From the NCBI GenBank assembly GCA_963513935.1, contig OY740769.1, forward strand, positions 67,352,984-67,416,983: DNA of 64,000 bases, in the 5' to 3' direction. The position numbers and the translations under genes were made by a program. Each line of letters starts with the position of its first letter. The stretch's first letter is position 1. This document shows, one piece after another, positions 32,560-44,635 of this stretch. The notes below the pieces were generated by a model. That model was not told the origin of the DNA. It was given only the letters and a program-made list of their open reading frames with translations, and did no database searches. The stretch comes from Aphrophora alni. Lineage: Eukaryota; Arthropoda; Insecta; Hemiptera; Aphrophoridae.

Positions 32560-34330
32560 TATTGCTAACAATGTCGATAGATCTTGACAATTTTTGTAGA
32601 ATGCAATTTTTGTAGAACTTTGTTGACCTTGTAGACTTTGTGGGGGTGGCTTGTGGCAGAGTCACAGTCATTAAAATTCCACAATGACCTAAGGATGATG
32701 CTTTGACATGCCAAGGAAGTGCCACTGAGTAATATGGCGGTGAGAGTAAAAGAGTATAAAGACCTCTTACATACAAGCATAGTTCTCCTGATGACCTCTA
32801 AGCGGCTAGATAAAAGGGAGCCATAAGATCTGTTTGCTATGATTGGTAATCAAATCATGGGTTGGTCATGGATGACTAGAGGATGATTGGTGGCAAGAGG
32901 GAGGATGATAATCAGACCATCATTCTTGTCATAGACGATCTATCGACATGACCGCTTAAGACTAGCGATTGGAGGGTGTATCTTGGACTCAAGAAGGTAC
33001 ATCTGAAAGTTCTGCAGGGTAGAGAAGATGGAGCTGTGTAGGATCCTTCAGATTGACCTGCAGCAGAGTAGAGCTGCTACTGCCACACTCTGCAAGGAAT
33101 TTTATGAAGAGAATACCGACGCAGTCCTGATACAGGAACCCTGGATCTGACAAGGTAAAATAATGTGACTAATTGCGGCATGGGGGAGCACAGACACGAA
33201 TGTGAGAGGTAAGTCAATTTTAGATTACATTGTCTCAAATAACATTATGATTGTTAATGTGGGTAATGAACAAACATTTGTTAACAGTCAGAAGAGAAGT
33301 CATTAACCTTACAATGTGTAATAACCTGTCCCAATCTAACAAGAAGGTAAGGCAGGCATGGAGGAAGCTCTGTACGGACATTGAAGGAGTACAGGAAACT
33401 GATAAAATCCAGAGGATATTATACAAGGATCCTATCACACCAATAGGAACTATTAGAAATACTAATGTTAAGTTTCTTGTAGAAGTTAGAGAGGTGTTGG
33501 AAATCCTCTTAAACATCCACTTTACGGGATGCACCATTAGGGGGAGAATACAAATATGGGTAATCCGACTTCTCCTAACGTAAGGACTAATAATTGTAAA
33601 TTGGTGAATCGTATAATTACATTTAGTAAAATCAAATAGGGAGTTGGTACATTTGACCTATACAATACAAATCTCCAGGTGGAGATGGAATTAGACCTGA
33701 ATGCTTTTAGGAAGTCATTAATAGCCTTTGTTCTGTGGGCTATACAGAGCCAGCTTTGCCCTCAGATACTTCCCATGAGAATGGAGGGTATCCAAGGTCG
33801 TGTTTATCCCTATGCCAGGAAAGGTGAGTTATAATGAATCCAAGTCTTTCTATCTTATAAGCTTTTCCTCGTTTCTCCTAAAGGAACTGGAGAAGGTATT
33901 TCATAAGTTTCAGTGAGCAGAGGTATTAATTGAGAACCCTTTACATATTAATCAACATGCTTGTACCCCAGGGAAATCATATGACTTCGCTCTGCATCAG
34001 TGAGCAGAATAGAAAATGTTCTTGAGAATAAAGACGTGGGCATTAGATGCATTTCTAGATATTGAAAAAGCTTTTAATAACACCACAACTCAGTCCATTA
34101 TGAAGGCGGCCCTAGGTCGTGGAATTGATGGAATGGTAAGTAGATGGATCAAGACCATGTTGGAAAACACAGTTATAAAATCCTCACTGCATAGCGAAAA
34201 TGTAGAGGTAAATACAACTTGTGGGTGTCCACAGGGAGGAGTATTGTCGCCCCCACTGTGGAACTTAGTGGTTGATGACCTTGACAGTAATCTTAACAAC
34301 ATTCTGTGAGCTTGGGACATCTCCAACCAA
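32560..34330 (+). pseudogene. Decayed R1/Jockey-like LINE ORF2 (endonuclease and RT)
   Basis: Plus-strand frames give the AP endonuclease start (RILQIDLQQSRAAT near 33039, then VLIQEPWI near 33125). STDTNVRGKSILDYIVSNN lies near 33190 and EVINLTM near 33296, an endonuclease-like W.S.DTN.RG...Y motif. RT follows: KSPGGDGIRPECF near 33672, VFIPMPGK near 33801, FLDIEKAFNNT near 34054 and GCPQGGVLSPPLWNLVVDDL near 34226. FLDIEKAF is RT motif A. The frame stops soon after motif B', and the catalytic ADD block is missing. Several frameshifts. The start before 33030 is less certain. Confidence 0.75.
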
Positions 34331-34600
34331 TAATAATCCGTAGTTGGTAATTGTAATAATAATTAAGTGATATAAAGGTTAAATTAAGAAATAAAGAGAC
34401 AATTGTTTTAAAATAATAACATTAGAATTTAGAAATATGGTAAAAGGAGAATGGTGTTTTTGTAATGATGAATAAAAAAAGTGAATTGAAATGAATGTAT
34501 TGTAAGCGGGAAAGGCAGCTTTTGTGTGGAACAAAGACTTAACATCACATGATATGCCATAAAAGGACATGACTCTGATCTTCTAATTTGATTGTTTCAG
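34331..34600. other. Intron sequence
   Basis: AT-rich spacer ending with ATTGTTTCAG, the acceptor of the next plus-strand exon. Confidence 0.45.
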
Positions 34601-34798
34601 GATGAAAAATCCAAACAACCTACGAGAGCGGGAGTTGCATAGACTCCAAAGGAAAAAAAAGCAACTCTGCCTAAAAACGGAATTTTAGTCACTCCTAGAG
34701 AAGACGGCGATGTCGTCAGATATGTAAGACTGTTGTCCTCAAAGCATGGCTTTATTTTGAAAGTTAAAAGAAGGAGTGAGTATGACATAATTGAATAA
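34601..34798 (+). CDS. Candidate terminal plus-strand exon with one in-frame TAG
   Basis: After ATTGTTTCAG the phase-0 frame reads DEKSKQPTRAGVA, then TAG at 34640-34642, then TPKEKKATLPKNGILVTPRE, DGDVVRYVRLLSSKHGFILK and VKRRSEYDIIE before TAA at 34796. AATAAA overlaps and follows the stop, as for a last exon. The downstream part is strongly protein-like (basic, no low complexity), so a single C-to-T change (CAG to TAG) or a pseudogene are the likely explanations; a downstream ATG is lacking. No family recognised. It joins in phase to 31119-31175 and is nested in a Borealin intron on the opposite strand. Confidence 0.45.
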
Positions 34799-37431
34799 AA
34801 TAAAGATGTTTTATGAACCTATAAAGGTATCAAGTTCTGTAATTAAAAATATGGACGAAATAAAATTGTAAGTAAGTTATGTAATTACTAAAATAACCAG
34901 AATTTATAAAAATAGGACAATGAACGATTAATAGTTTTTAAGGTGTATAGATATTAAAATTCAGACTCTTGTTTTAGGTGTAAATTGTTCAAAATTAATA
35001 ATATAAAATTCCTTTTATATATAATAAAATTTTATGTACTACAATGGAAATATCTTTGTATGGTAACTGTATTTGACAAATTTTGGAAAAAATTAGAATA
35101 CAATTTAACATGCAAGGATTTTGTACAGTAGAATCAAGTTTTGTTGTTTTGAACGAGTTTGTGGCAGTGGACTATGACTTCAGTCTGATGTCACGATTTG
35201 TGAACCTGTTAAAACGGCGAGTTTCTGAGTTAGTCATTTTGAAATTAAAAAATCATTATTTGATGAATTTTGAAACTACAAATTAAATGGTTTTAAGAAT
35301 ATGTAATTGTAATATAAGTTGTACACAATACATATGTAATACTAATATTTCATATTAATTGCCATAATTAAAGTTAAAGACAAAGCAAGAAAGAGAAAAA
35401 ATTTGTCAAAATCCAAAATTTCCATAAACTACTTGGAAATCTAAGAAAATGTTATTCTTGAAAAAATTTGGGAATAATGATTAATTAAAAAGTTAGCCTA
35501 TATGTGCTACTTATAAAAGCAAGAAAAAAGAAAATTTAAATAAAGTAATTAATACAAAGATATTAAGATATAAAATCAATAACAAATTGAGTATAAAATA
35601 AATTCCACGCTAAAATTAAAAAAATATAGTATAATATTTCTATTATTACTTCAAAATTTATAATCTTTCTATTATTACTTAAAAACTTTGTCTTATATTA
35701 CTAAAACTAGTACCTCTACTATCAGAATAAGAAACACATTAAATAATGTTTAAATTCTTTTAATGTACTTTTCTTAATATTGTATTGCAATTAATTTTAC
35801 AGATATTTATTTAGTTCTTTCTTTTTACTCTTATCTCGGGTTCTTTACATGGGTTGGTGGCCTCTATTTAATATGTAATTTTAATCAAGGTATAATTTCT
35901 ATAACTACAGGCTATATATATAAATTGGTTCTTAAATTAGGATTTATTAAAGTTCAAATTAAGTTCAAATATTATTTAGGATTCAAAAATTTATACAGTT
36001 CTCATAGATATTAATTAATTTTGTGGTTTCTCCTTGTTACAAATGCAATGGATTATTATTACCTCAAATTCTGTGGTTTACTTCAAATTGATATATTATT
36101 ATACAAATATACTTGCAGTTCTCTTATATTTGATACTTATATTCTTCTGTGTAGAATTATTTTAAATATGGTTATTCCACAAGTATAAATACATGTAACA
36201 TTTACCAAATCTGTACTGGTACTGATTTATTTTTATTTTTTAAGAATAGAAAATTTTTAATTGTTCTCCCGGGTTCAACTGCCTCACTTATCAAAAGTCT
36301 GTGATTTGTCTTTACAATGGCATTGGTTTTATATAAAATATAGTTTTTTTTTTAAACATGTTCACCTTTCTTTTCACTAAACTTGTTTTACCATTATAAT
36401 TGGCGATAGTTGTCCATAATTTTACTTAATTTAATAATTTTATATTTTTAATTAAATAGTTTCTTTAGTTCTTTATACTTTATATATTATATATAATTTA
36501 TTATTACATCGATTTGCAATTTCTGACTTGCATTGGAACAGCTGTTGTGTGGTAGTCTCCATTTAATATTAATTTGATGTATTCATTTTACTTTTAGGCT
36601 AGTTCAGTTTAAAATAGTTTTGTTCATAGTAACCATTACCATATATAAAATATCCATTTCACTAAACACTTTCCCCTTTTATCAAACTGATTCTTAATTC
36701 AACCTAGTTTCACAATTTTATTTATATCTATATTATACCACCATGAAATAAAGTTACATCAAAATATTTACAATGTTTGTATTTTAGGTTATCTTACCAA
36801 TGTTATTAACAAATTATTTATGCTTTTTTAAATTCATTTAGGCCACCAAATTAAGTTATCAATTTATATAAATGTTATAATAGGTATATGTAGATCCGTA
36901 TTTGTTTTTGCCTTCAAGTAGGTCTACCACTCAGTTATGCAGTATAAAGCCGTTTCCATAATTAAAAATTACCCAAATAGTTTTTCCAGAAAATGCAATT
37001 AAGTGGTGTAAAAAATCATAAAGCATGCTAATTTTGGAAGTTCAGGAAGTTTTTACTCGGCAACACATTGTTTTATAAAAAAAATTGCTAAGAAAAAAGT
37101 GTTAGTTTTTTCTCAAAGAATATGCATGATTGTTTCGAAATGATTAGACAAATATTTCTAATTTGTTTTTAAATTGAACTAAACTTTTTCCAACTCACTT
37201 TTATTCAATTTTACGATTGAGGAATATTTCACATGGCTTAACAAATAATATTAAAAATAAAACATATTCCATTCAATGTCATTTTTAATTGTAAACAAAA
37301 AATTACAGCATAATAAGACATTTATTACAACAAATGTATCTTATTATACGCTTTAATTAAATACTAAGTAATTGAGCTTGGAAACAATAAATTAAAGTGT
37401 AAATATTCAAAAAGATTAAAAAATTACTTAC
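34799..37431. other. Borealin intron, no other gene seen
   Basis: Extremely AT-rich. The ORF at 35083-35286 lacks motifs. No transposon ends recognised. Confidence 0.5.
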
Positions 37432-37493
37432 TTTAAATTTACAAGTTGTTGGAGGAAAATGATTATTAGTTTTCTTTCCAGTTCCTTTAGATT
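37432..37493 (-). CDS. Borealin-like protein, small internal exon
   Basis: TCTTTTACAG precedes 62 bases, then GTAAGT. In phase with its neighbours it reads ESKGTGKKTNNHFPPTTCKF and K. This is the basic, low-conservation linker between the N-terminal helix and C-terminal domain of Borealin. The first codon is split (G from 49673, AA here), the last junction is phase 0. On its own it would not be identifiable; the phase fit is the evidence. Confidence 0.6.
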
Positions 37494-37975
37494 CTGTAAA
37501 AGAAATCATTTTATACATAAATACTCCTCTCTATAGCTATAACACAAAACAACATTATATGATAAATATTGATTTTAATGTGTATAATACTGACATTGTG
37601 AAATAAAAAATAAATTTCAATTAAATGAGTTGTTGATATGAGGTTAGTTATAGAGAAGAAAAATTACAAAATTAAAGACCACCCTAATTCCACAATAATA
37701 AAAATATGTTCACATTTCTAAGACTTAATTCATCAAAATTCAACAAAGTTAGTTGTAACTTAAAAATTTAATATTATAATTCAAAGTTAATTTTAAGACC
37801 AAATAAAACTTAAATGTGAGTATTTTAAGTTTATGAGTTGAACAATTCAAAAATTAATATTTTATTAACCCCCTCCCGAGTTTTCCATATACTTATAGCT
37901 AAGCAAGACCTAATAATTCAATTAAATACTTAAATAGCTCAAAAATCCAATTTTCAGTAATTCTTCATTGTACCG
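37494..37975. other. Borealin intron, no other feature
   Basis: AT-rich. CCGGGTGTTTCAAAAATAAT at 37975 may be one end of the Tc1/mariner relic that follows. Confidence 0.4.
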
Positions 37976-37979
37976 GGTG

Positions 37980-38791
37980 TTTCAAAAATAATATTGGAGT
38001 TTTAAAGCCATGAAATTATCTATTACTTACACTTTACCCATTTAAACTGTACATGAAATGATAGAACAACTCAATCAATTTTTCCTAATAGTGTTAAAAA
38101 TGTGAGCACTATTTGTTATATAGAACATATTCAATCAACAGGCAAGCTCTTCCTATACCTTGATTAGCGTCTCTGGAGTAATTGATTAAAAAACTGTTTC
38201 AATCCTGTTGTTTCCTAAGTAGTACATATCAACTGGTAGTGGAGGCAAATACACACGATCCTTTATAAATCCTCAAAGATAAAAATCTTATTGCATAAGA
38301 TCGAGTGAAGTGGAGGTCACAGCAAAAAAGGTGTGTAATGCGGTCCCTTGGGGCCAATCCAACGTTTGGGAACAACTGCTTTAACCAATCCCATACAGAG
38401 TTATGCCAGTGAGGAGGCACTGTCATCTTGTTGTCAAATAAAGTTCTCTGGTTCATCTTGTAGTTGAGGGAAGAGGTATAGTTGTAGCATATCCAAGATA
38501 AGCAATTCCAGTTACACTAGGTTCAGAGAAGAAGAAGGTTCCATAAACTTTCCATCGGGATATGCCACAAAAAATATTCAATTTTGGGGAGTCTTGTATG
38601 CACTCCAATATCACGTGGATAACCCCACATGTGTCTTAAACTCCAGATACACGTAACATTATGAGTCTTTATCTAACCATTAAGATAAAATGTTGAACTA
38701 TCACTAAAGACAATATGATCAAGGAAGTCTTCATCTTCGTTTCGTTTGCAAAATTGGCACACAAAGTAAAGTCTATAGGATTTACAGTGAA
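37980..38791 (-). pseudogene. C-terminal half of a Tc1/mariner-superfamily transposase
   Basis: Minus-strand frames carry FSDSSTFYLNG near 38690 (family DE.TF.L.G, catalytic D region), WGYPRDIGVH near 38620, SEPSVTGIAYLGYATTIPLP near 38500, then PPHWHNSVWDWLKQLFPNV near 38400 (family Q.G.PPH, second catalytic region). Breaks occur where the family has PRSPDLTP.DFFLWG. ITPETLIKV.EELA lies near 38170. The gene is frameshifted and ends abruptly at 38791, where an LTR element begins. The missing N-terminal half resumes at 42675. Confidence 0.7.
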
Positions 38792-38795
38792 CAAT

Positions 38796-39464
38796 TGCTA
38801 TGAACGGCCCTTAAAACTGCCTGGGTTCTTTAATTCCAATTAATAATCAAGATCAGTGGTTCAGTATTTTATTTAAATCTTATCTTTGGTATGAAACTTA
38901 TGTCTATTTGCCTGATACTTTACTACTATACTTTATTGCAATAATTTAAATACAAAACTTTAATACAATAATTTAACTACAAAACTTTAATACAATAATT
39001 TAAATACAAGACTTTAATACAATAATTTAACTACAAAACTTTATTACAATAATAGGAATTTAATTAAACAATAAAACAAAACCATATTATTTATTCAAAG
39101 CCCAGAAGTATTCCAACTATTGTTATATTTTAAATAAAAGAAATTACAAGTCTTCTAACTGGTGACTTTATGTATAGAAATGCTTGCTTACGGTTTGTTG
39201 CGTAGATTTCCTGGGCCATCTTCCACCACGGCTAGCCACACAGCCGTGTATCTTCCCAGCTCCAAAAAAGACAAGAGAGCCCTCTAAATCCTGCTGATTG
39301 CTTATATACCTTTTGTTGTCTTGGTAACCTACTTGCGTTTGCAAGTCAAGCATTTCAACATTTTTTTACTTGTTTCACAATAGTTGGGTCATTCTGAGCT
39401 TTGTGAATATGATTTCTTCCTAATATAGCCTTAATATTATCCTAATATTAACTTATTCCTAACA
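38796..39464 (-). repeat. LTR (3' LTR if element is on the minus strand)
   Basis: 669 bp, TG...CA ends. It contains a tandem array at about 38938-39055 of ~25-bp units around TACAAAACTTTAATACAATAATTTAA. A 61-codon minus ORF at 39168-39353 starting MLDLQTQVGYQDNKRYISNQ is present in both LTRs; it is more likely chance than a gene. Differences from the other LTR noticed by eye: TTCCAATT/TTTCAATT, CTTTATTAC/CTTTAATAC and CCTACTTG/CCTAGTTG. Confidence 0.9.
39303..39308 (-). promoter_or_regulatory. TATA box of the left LTR
   Basis: On the minus strand GGTATATAAGCAATC occurs in the middle of the LTR, where a U3/R boundary would be expected. The same site is at 42509-42514 in the other LTR. Supports transcription toward lower coordinates. 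Confidence 0.55.
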
Positions 39465-42001
39465 TCACCGGCGCCTACTAGACATCGTCCCGATGTCGTA
39501 TTACAAACCTACCCACTTTTTTATACAACAAACAACAAACAAATAATATACAAATAATAAATAAACTAACAATTTCCTATCCCTATCTTTTTTATAATAA
39601 TAAAAACAATTGCACAAATAATAAAAACAAATAATCTACAATTCTTCTATGATACAATATCAAAATCTAGTCACAAAATATATACATATGATTTATATTT
39701 AATTCAAAAAAAAATATACCTATATAACTTAACAGGTCTAGCCAACTAAATGTAGTCAATTGGCTACTTAATCCACCAATCTTTCTACATTAGTGTAGTC
39801 AAACCTGCAACAGGGTAAAAGCAATTAAACATTTTCACATTATAAATATAAATTAAAATATAAATTTTCTGTGACTTTGTCCTGTAACTGAGCAAGCATT
39901 TCATATCAATTCACCAAAATTGAATGGTATAATTTGAAAGGAAAAAAAAACTACTAAAATTTTGACTTATTAGTTGGAAACCTTCTGGAATTGGCTTTGA
40001 ATGTACTTTTATCTTAATTATTAGATTCTTTAATTACAGTATTTAAATATAATACTACTTTTAGATTTACATTTTTATTATGATTAAATTATATCCATTT
40101 ATTAATTTCAAACCTATTTTATTATTTATTTTTCAACTTGTTTAGTTTTTGCTGGGTTAATTTCTTCTCTATAGATCTCACAAAACATTAAAAAAAAACT
40201 TCATTATTCATGACTTTACCTCAAATTACAAATACTACTTAATTTTCTTGAACAACATTAAAAAAAATCATCTATTATCTTTAAAAAAAACTCCTTTTAC
40301 ATTAATATTACCTCATAGTGTCTCATCTCAAAACTCATCATTATAGGCTTCTCATAACTTAATAATTTGATTGCATTGACCTCTTATAAAAACTTCTTTA
40401 ATTATTTATATCACCACATATAAATAATTGTGCACACCACGTATTTCATTGTAGTCAAACTTATTATTTCCTCGTAGATACCTGTAATAAGTTTATTTAA
40501 AAAACTCAATATCGTCGTAACCTTCGACGCTTCCTCATATTTCATCGCAGTAAAAAAAACTCATATATCCTCGTAGAAACTCATTTAAAACCTTATATGT
40601 ATAGTGCCCCTTGGCTCGCTATCACATTTCGTCGTAAATCTCGTAGAACCTCAATAATACGTCGCAAATTCTTCCTATATCATCGAAGAAACCTCGTAGA
40701 TAAAAAAAAACTTCTTGTTAAACATAAAAGAAACTCTCAATGCAACCAAATTACTTTCTTCAAGGAAAACCTCTTTATAGACTTCATTTCTCGACACTAT
40801 TTTTAAGTACTTTTGTACATTCATTTCTCCCTTTTTAAAGAAAAACATTATCTCTTATTATCTTATAAAAAAAAAATATCTCAATTACTTTTAAAAAAAA
40901 ACTTCCTCACAATTATTTTCCCAGCAACACCTTAGTTTTTATTTAAAACATCATCAACTTTTTTTTATCAATTTACTCCCTTTAAAACATTTTATCTTAA
41001 ATTACTCAATTATTTACATTAAAACTCATCAAAATCCCTTACATCACATTATTTATTAATCCCTATTTATCTAAATCTTAACGTTTATTAATTTTCCTTT
41101 AATCATTTTCACATACAATCATAATATTTCTAATTTTAACCTAAACTATGCATTCTTAAGAAAAATTTATCGTTTATTGGTGTTCCTACACAAACAAAGA
41201 AAAATTCAACACCTGACACCCATAAATATCCGTTTCAGCTACTTAGTTCACCGAAAACAAGATAAATATTTAATGTAAAGTTTGTTGTGAATTCTATTTC
41301 CGAGAAGACTTTTGACGCAATAAGTAAGAAGCAATGTAAATAAACAACAATGATTTGTCAGCAGTCTATGATCTAACCGCTGCGACCTAGTGCAATGTAA
41401 ATTGTTGACACGCCGTTTATGTAACTGTCGATCATAAGTGGAACAAATTCTCTACAGCTATGCGATTTCTTAAAATGGTTTACATTTTTGCGATAAATTG
41501 CACACTTTGGTTTAGCATGTCTAAATTTTCGTTGTAAACCATTATTTGCCATAGAAATCGCATAACACCTTAATTTGTTTTAAAATCCTCAGCATTCACA
41601 CTACACACCTTGCCAAAGGTAAGCTTTGAATACTCCAAGGAATTTCCCTACTCAGCATGTTATATAATCTTCACATTACACTTCATTCACAATAAACCTG
41701 ACCTAAGTATTTCTTTCAGTTCATTGCCTATGAAACATGAAAGACTAACTTAAACTATTAACTAGAGACACTGACAATATCAAATGTTTCAAAATGCATA
41801 ACAACCATCTAATGTAAAAAAAAAATAATCGGTCACAAATTTCAAAAACAACAAAGCAACACACTAAACTAAAAACTTCTTAAACTGAAAAAAAATTTTA
41901 AAATCAATTTCAATAATATGTATAAAAAGAATATTGCCACAATTTTAATAGTTTTTTAATTAATTTTTAGTAAAAACTAAAAACACGGCCGATGCACCAT
42001 T
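39465..42001. other. Internal region of the LTR element, no coding capacity
   Basis: AT-rich sequence with many A-runs and repeated phrases such as CTCGTAG and TCATCG at 40500-40700. The only ORF over 60 codons (40597-40806) lacks retroviral motifs. Next to the right LTR, minus strand, TGGTGCATCGGCCGTG (41999-41984) begins with TGG, as a tRNA primer-binding site does. No clear polypurine tract next to the left LTR. Confidence 0.6.
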
Positions 42002-42670
42002 TGCTATGAACGGCCCTTAAAACTGCCTGGGTTCTTTAATTTCAATTAATAATCAAGATCAGTGGTTCAGTATTTTATTTAAATCTTATCTTTGGTATGA
42101 AACTTATGTCTATTTGCCTGATACTTTACTACTATACTTTATTGCAATAATTTAAATACAAAACTTTAATACAATAATTTAACTACAAAACTTTAATACA
42201 ATAATTTAAATACAAGACTTTAATACAATAATTTAACTACAAAACTTTAATACAATAATAGGAATTTAATTAAACAATAAAACAAAACCATATTATTTAT
42301 TCAAAGCCCAGAAGTATTCCAACTATTGTTATATTTTAAATAAAAGAAATTACAAGTCTTCTAACTGGTGACTTTATGTATAGAAATGCTTGCTTACGGT
42401 TTGTTGCGTAGATTTCCTGGGCCATCTTCCACCACGGCTAGCCACACAGCCGTGTATCTTCCCAGCTCCAAAAAAGACAAGAGAGCCCTCTAAATCCTGC
42501 TGATTGCTTATATACCTTTTGTTGTCTTGGTAACCTAGTTGCGTTTGCAAGTCAAGCATTTCAACATTTTTTTACTTGTTTCACAATAGTTGGGTCATTC
42601 TGAGCTTTGTGAATATGATTTCTTCCTAATATAGCCTTAATATTATCCTAATATTAACTTATTCCTAACA
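42002..42670 (-). repeat. LTR (5' LTR if element is on the minus strand)
   Basis: Direct repeat of 38796-39464 at an offset of 3206, same length, with the same tandem array, TATA box (42509-42514) and 61-codon ORF (42374-42559, one residue different). Confidence 0.9.
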
Positions 42671-42674
42671 CAAT

Positions 42675-43100
42675 ACAGATGCAGTTGTAAGAGTTTACTT
42701 AAAACCCTTTACACGGACATCCCTGGAATCACATATGAATGGCTAGCCTTCCTAATAGATTTCTTAGGGCTACGCACAAGACTCTCACACATTCAATATT
42801 TCCTTTGGACACTCTTGGTCTTCTTGTACTTCTTGTCTTCTTCTCTATAGAGAGCCAGTCCTTTCAAACTGATAATACCATCTACGGTTGTTAATTTCAC
42901 TCAGGGGATTACAACTGAATTTGATATAGAACGCAAGTTGACCGGTAATTACAGATATACTCTTTGCAAATTGCAAAACACTGCAAAATTGCAAAAAAAA
43001 GATTTCTTTAATAGTAATGAACAGTGTTATATGACTCCAACGTGGAAAAGTTGTGTTTCTCGGTGATAAGTTTGTTTTAAATAAATACACGTGTCTGGTA
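42675..43100 (-). pseudogene. N-terminal half of the Tc1/mariner-superfamily transposase
   Basis: Minus-strand frames give FERTGSLYRE near 42850 (family KF..TGSV...), then SPKKSIRKASHSYVIPGMSV near 42720-42780 (family SPRKS.RR.S..LGIP..TV, the second helix-turn-helix). VLSKLLQLHLY near 42690 runs up to the LTR insertion point. The order and the way it resumes at 38791 show that one gene was split. Stops and a frameshift around 42800 show it was already decayed or decayed afterwards. Confidence 0.65.
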
Positions 43101-43379
43101 AAGCACGGATAACCTATTATATATGTAGAATAAGAAAATGATTGTTTAATTATTTATAATTTTGTGTGAATCATTTAATTTTGTATTTGTAATTTTGTCT
43201 GATGTCTATGATATGCTATCTAGAATGTGATGTTAAATTTTTAGAACATATAAGAAATGTTTCTGATTCAAAATTTTAGTTGAACATTTTTAATATGAAT
43301 TCATAAATGATATTTTTATAAAACTTAGAAGTAAATTGATACATCAAAACTTGAATTAATTATATTTCAAGAACTAAGT
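43101..43379. other. No gene seen
   Basis: AT-rich Borealin intron sequence. Confidence 0.5.
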
Positions 43380-43660
43380 TGCAATCAAATTTAATAAATT
43401 TTGTAATAACTATAAAACTGTGGGTTTTTATAGAATATTACTTTACTAACAAAAATAAAAATGAATTTAAGATTATTGATTTTAATTTATTTATGATTTT
43501 AAAATTTTGCACAGCTTTTATGGGCGCCAGATGTGTTAACATCAATTTTGAAAAACATGAATTTACCTATTTGAATCTCAGGGCATGAGTTCTTTTAAAA
43601 GGGTACTCCACAGTGATTCCTGGTATCAAATGAAGAACTCTTATTAAACTGAAATTTTAA
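43380..43660 (-). repeat. Dispersed repeat with a GGCGCC core (copy 2)
   Basis: CAGCTTTTATGGGCGCCAGA then TGTGTTAACATCAATTTTGA matches 51640-51680 inverted, and partly 27540-27600. On the minus strand it reads ...GTTAACACA TC TGGCGCCCATAAAAG, i.e. an ACA end, a 2-base gap and a TGGCGCCC that resembles a tRNA-Lys-type primer site. A piggyBac element sits about 100 bp to its right and may interrupt the same repeat. Confidence 0.5.
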
Positions 43661-44635
43661 CATAAATTTATTATTCAAAAGCACATTTATACATTAAATT
43701 TATGACATAGAACATGTTATGAACAATATCTATAACTATCAGAATTAATCTTTTATTTACTTTAACACTTTGAGTGCTAAGCCTCGAGAGGGGTACTATT
43801 ATGTCTGACTACAACATGGCGGCATCTGGTAAGGGTTGCGTCTATAGCCGTGTGCGCCATAGGGTAGGTTAGTTCACTGTCCTCTTCAAGTCTATGACTC
43901 AACGCGTCTACTACCGCATATTTTTGAAATTTATTCTCATAATAAAATTCATTTTAATTAAATTTTTAATTTTCGGTAATCATTTTTACATGTTTTAGTG
44001 TGAAATTAACATTTTCGGAATAGTAAAAATTGTTTGTACATAAAACACAAACACCTATAATTTATTCAAAATTATAACAATCAATATTGAAATGATATTT
44101 ATTGATTGTTATTTTATTCATGTATTTTTTATGAAGGGAGATACGGCGGTATGACAGAAATTACGACCTGTTTGTTATTCATTTGCTAACTACTTTTTAG
44201 CTACATAATTCATTCCTTAAATGATTACACTAACAATGAGACAAACTTTCATTTTTTATGTCCTTTTACCTTAATTTATATAATACATTTTCATTTTTAC
44301 CTAAATATGTTTTATTGGAACTTCATATCGGGAGAAAATAAAACAATGTTTTCGGTTATATTTGTTTATTAAATATTTAAAAACAAAATAAATAAAATAC
44401 GAAACTAAATTCTAAAAATAAATTCTAAACATACAATTAAAATTACAAAAATGATAATTTTTTATATTTACAATTGAAAAAAAAAAACTGAATTACTAAA
44501 AACTAAATTTACAATGCAAACATTTTTTTATTTTTATTTTGCTTATCCTATCTTACACTAAACTACCTACTCTATTTTTTACTATATAAAACTAAATTAA
44601 ACATTTTTTTTATATATACATATTGCACTTGTTAT

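Larger units (their letters stand above)
38796..42670 (-). mobile_element. Young non-autonomous LTR retrotransposon inserted in a Tc1/mariner relic
   Basis: Two 669-bp direct repeats (38796-39464 and 42002-42670), nearly identical by eye, begin TGCTATG and end CTAACA, so TG...CA on both strands. CAAT flanks the element on both sides (38792-38795 and 42671-42674). The 2.5-kb interior encodes no gag or pol. A TATA box in each LTR on the minus strand, and a candidate primer site next to the right LTR, indicate minus orientation. Identity of the LTRs implies recent insertion. Its position exactly between halves of the same transposase is a clean nested insertion. Confidence 0.9.
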
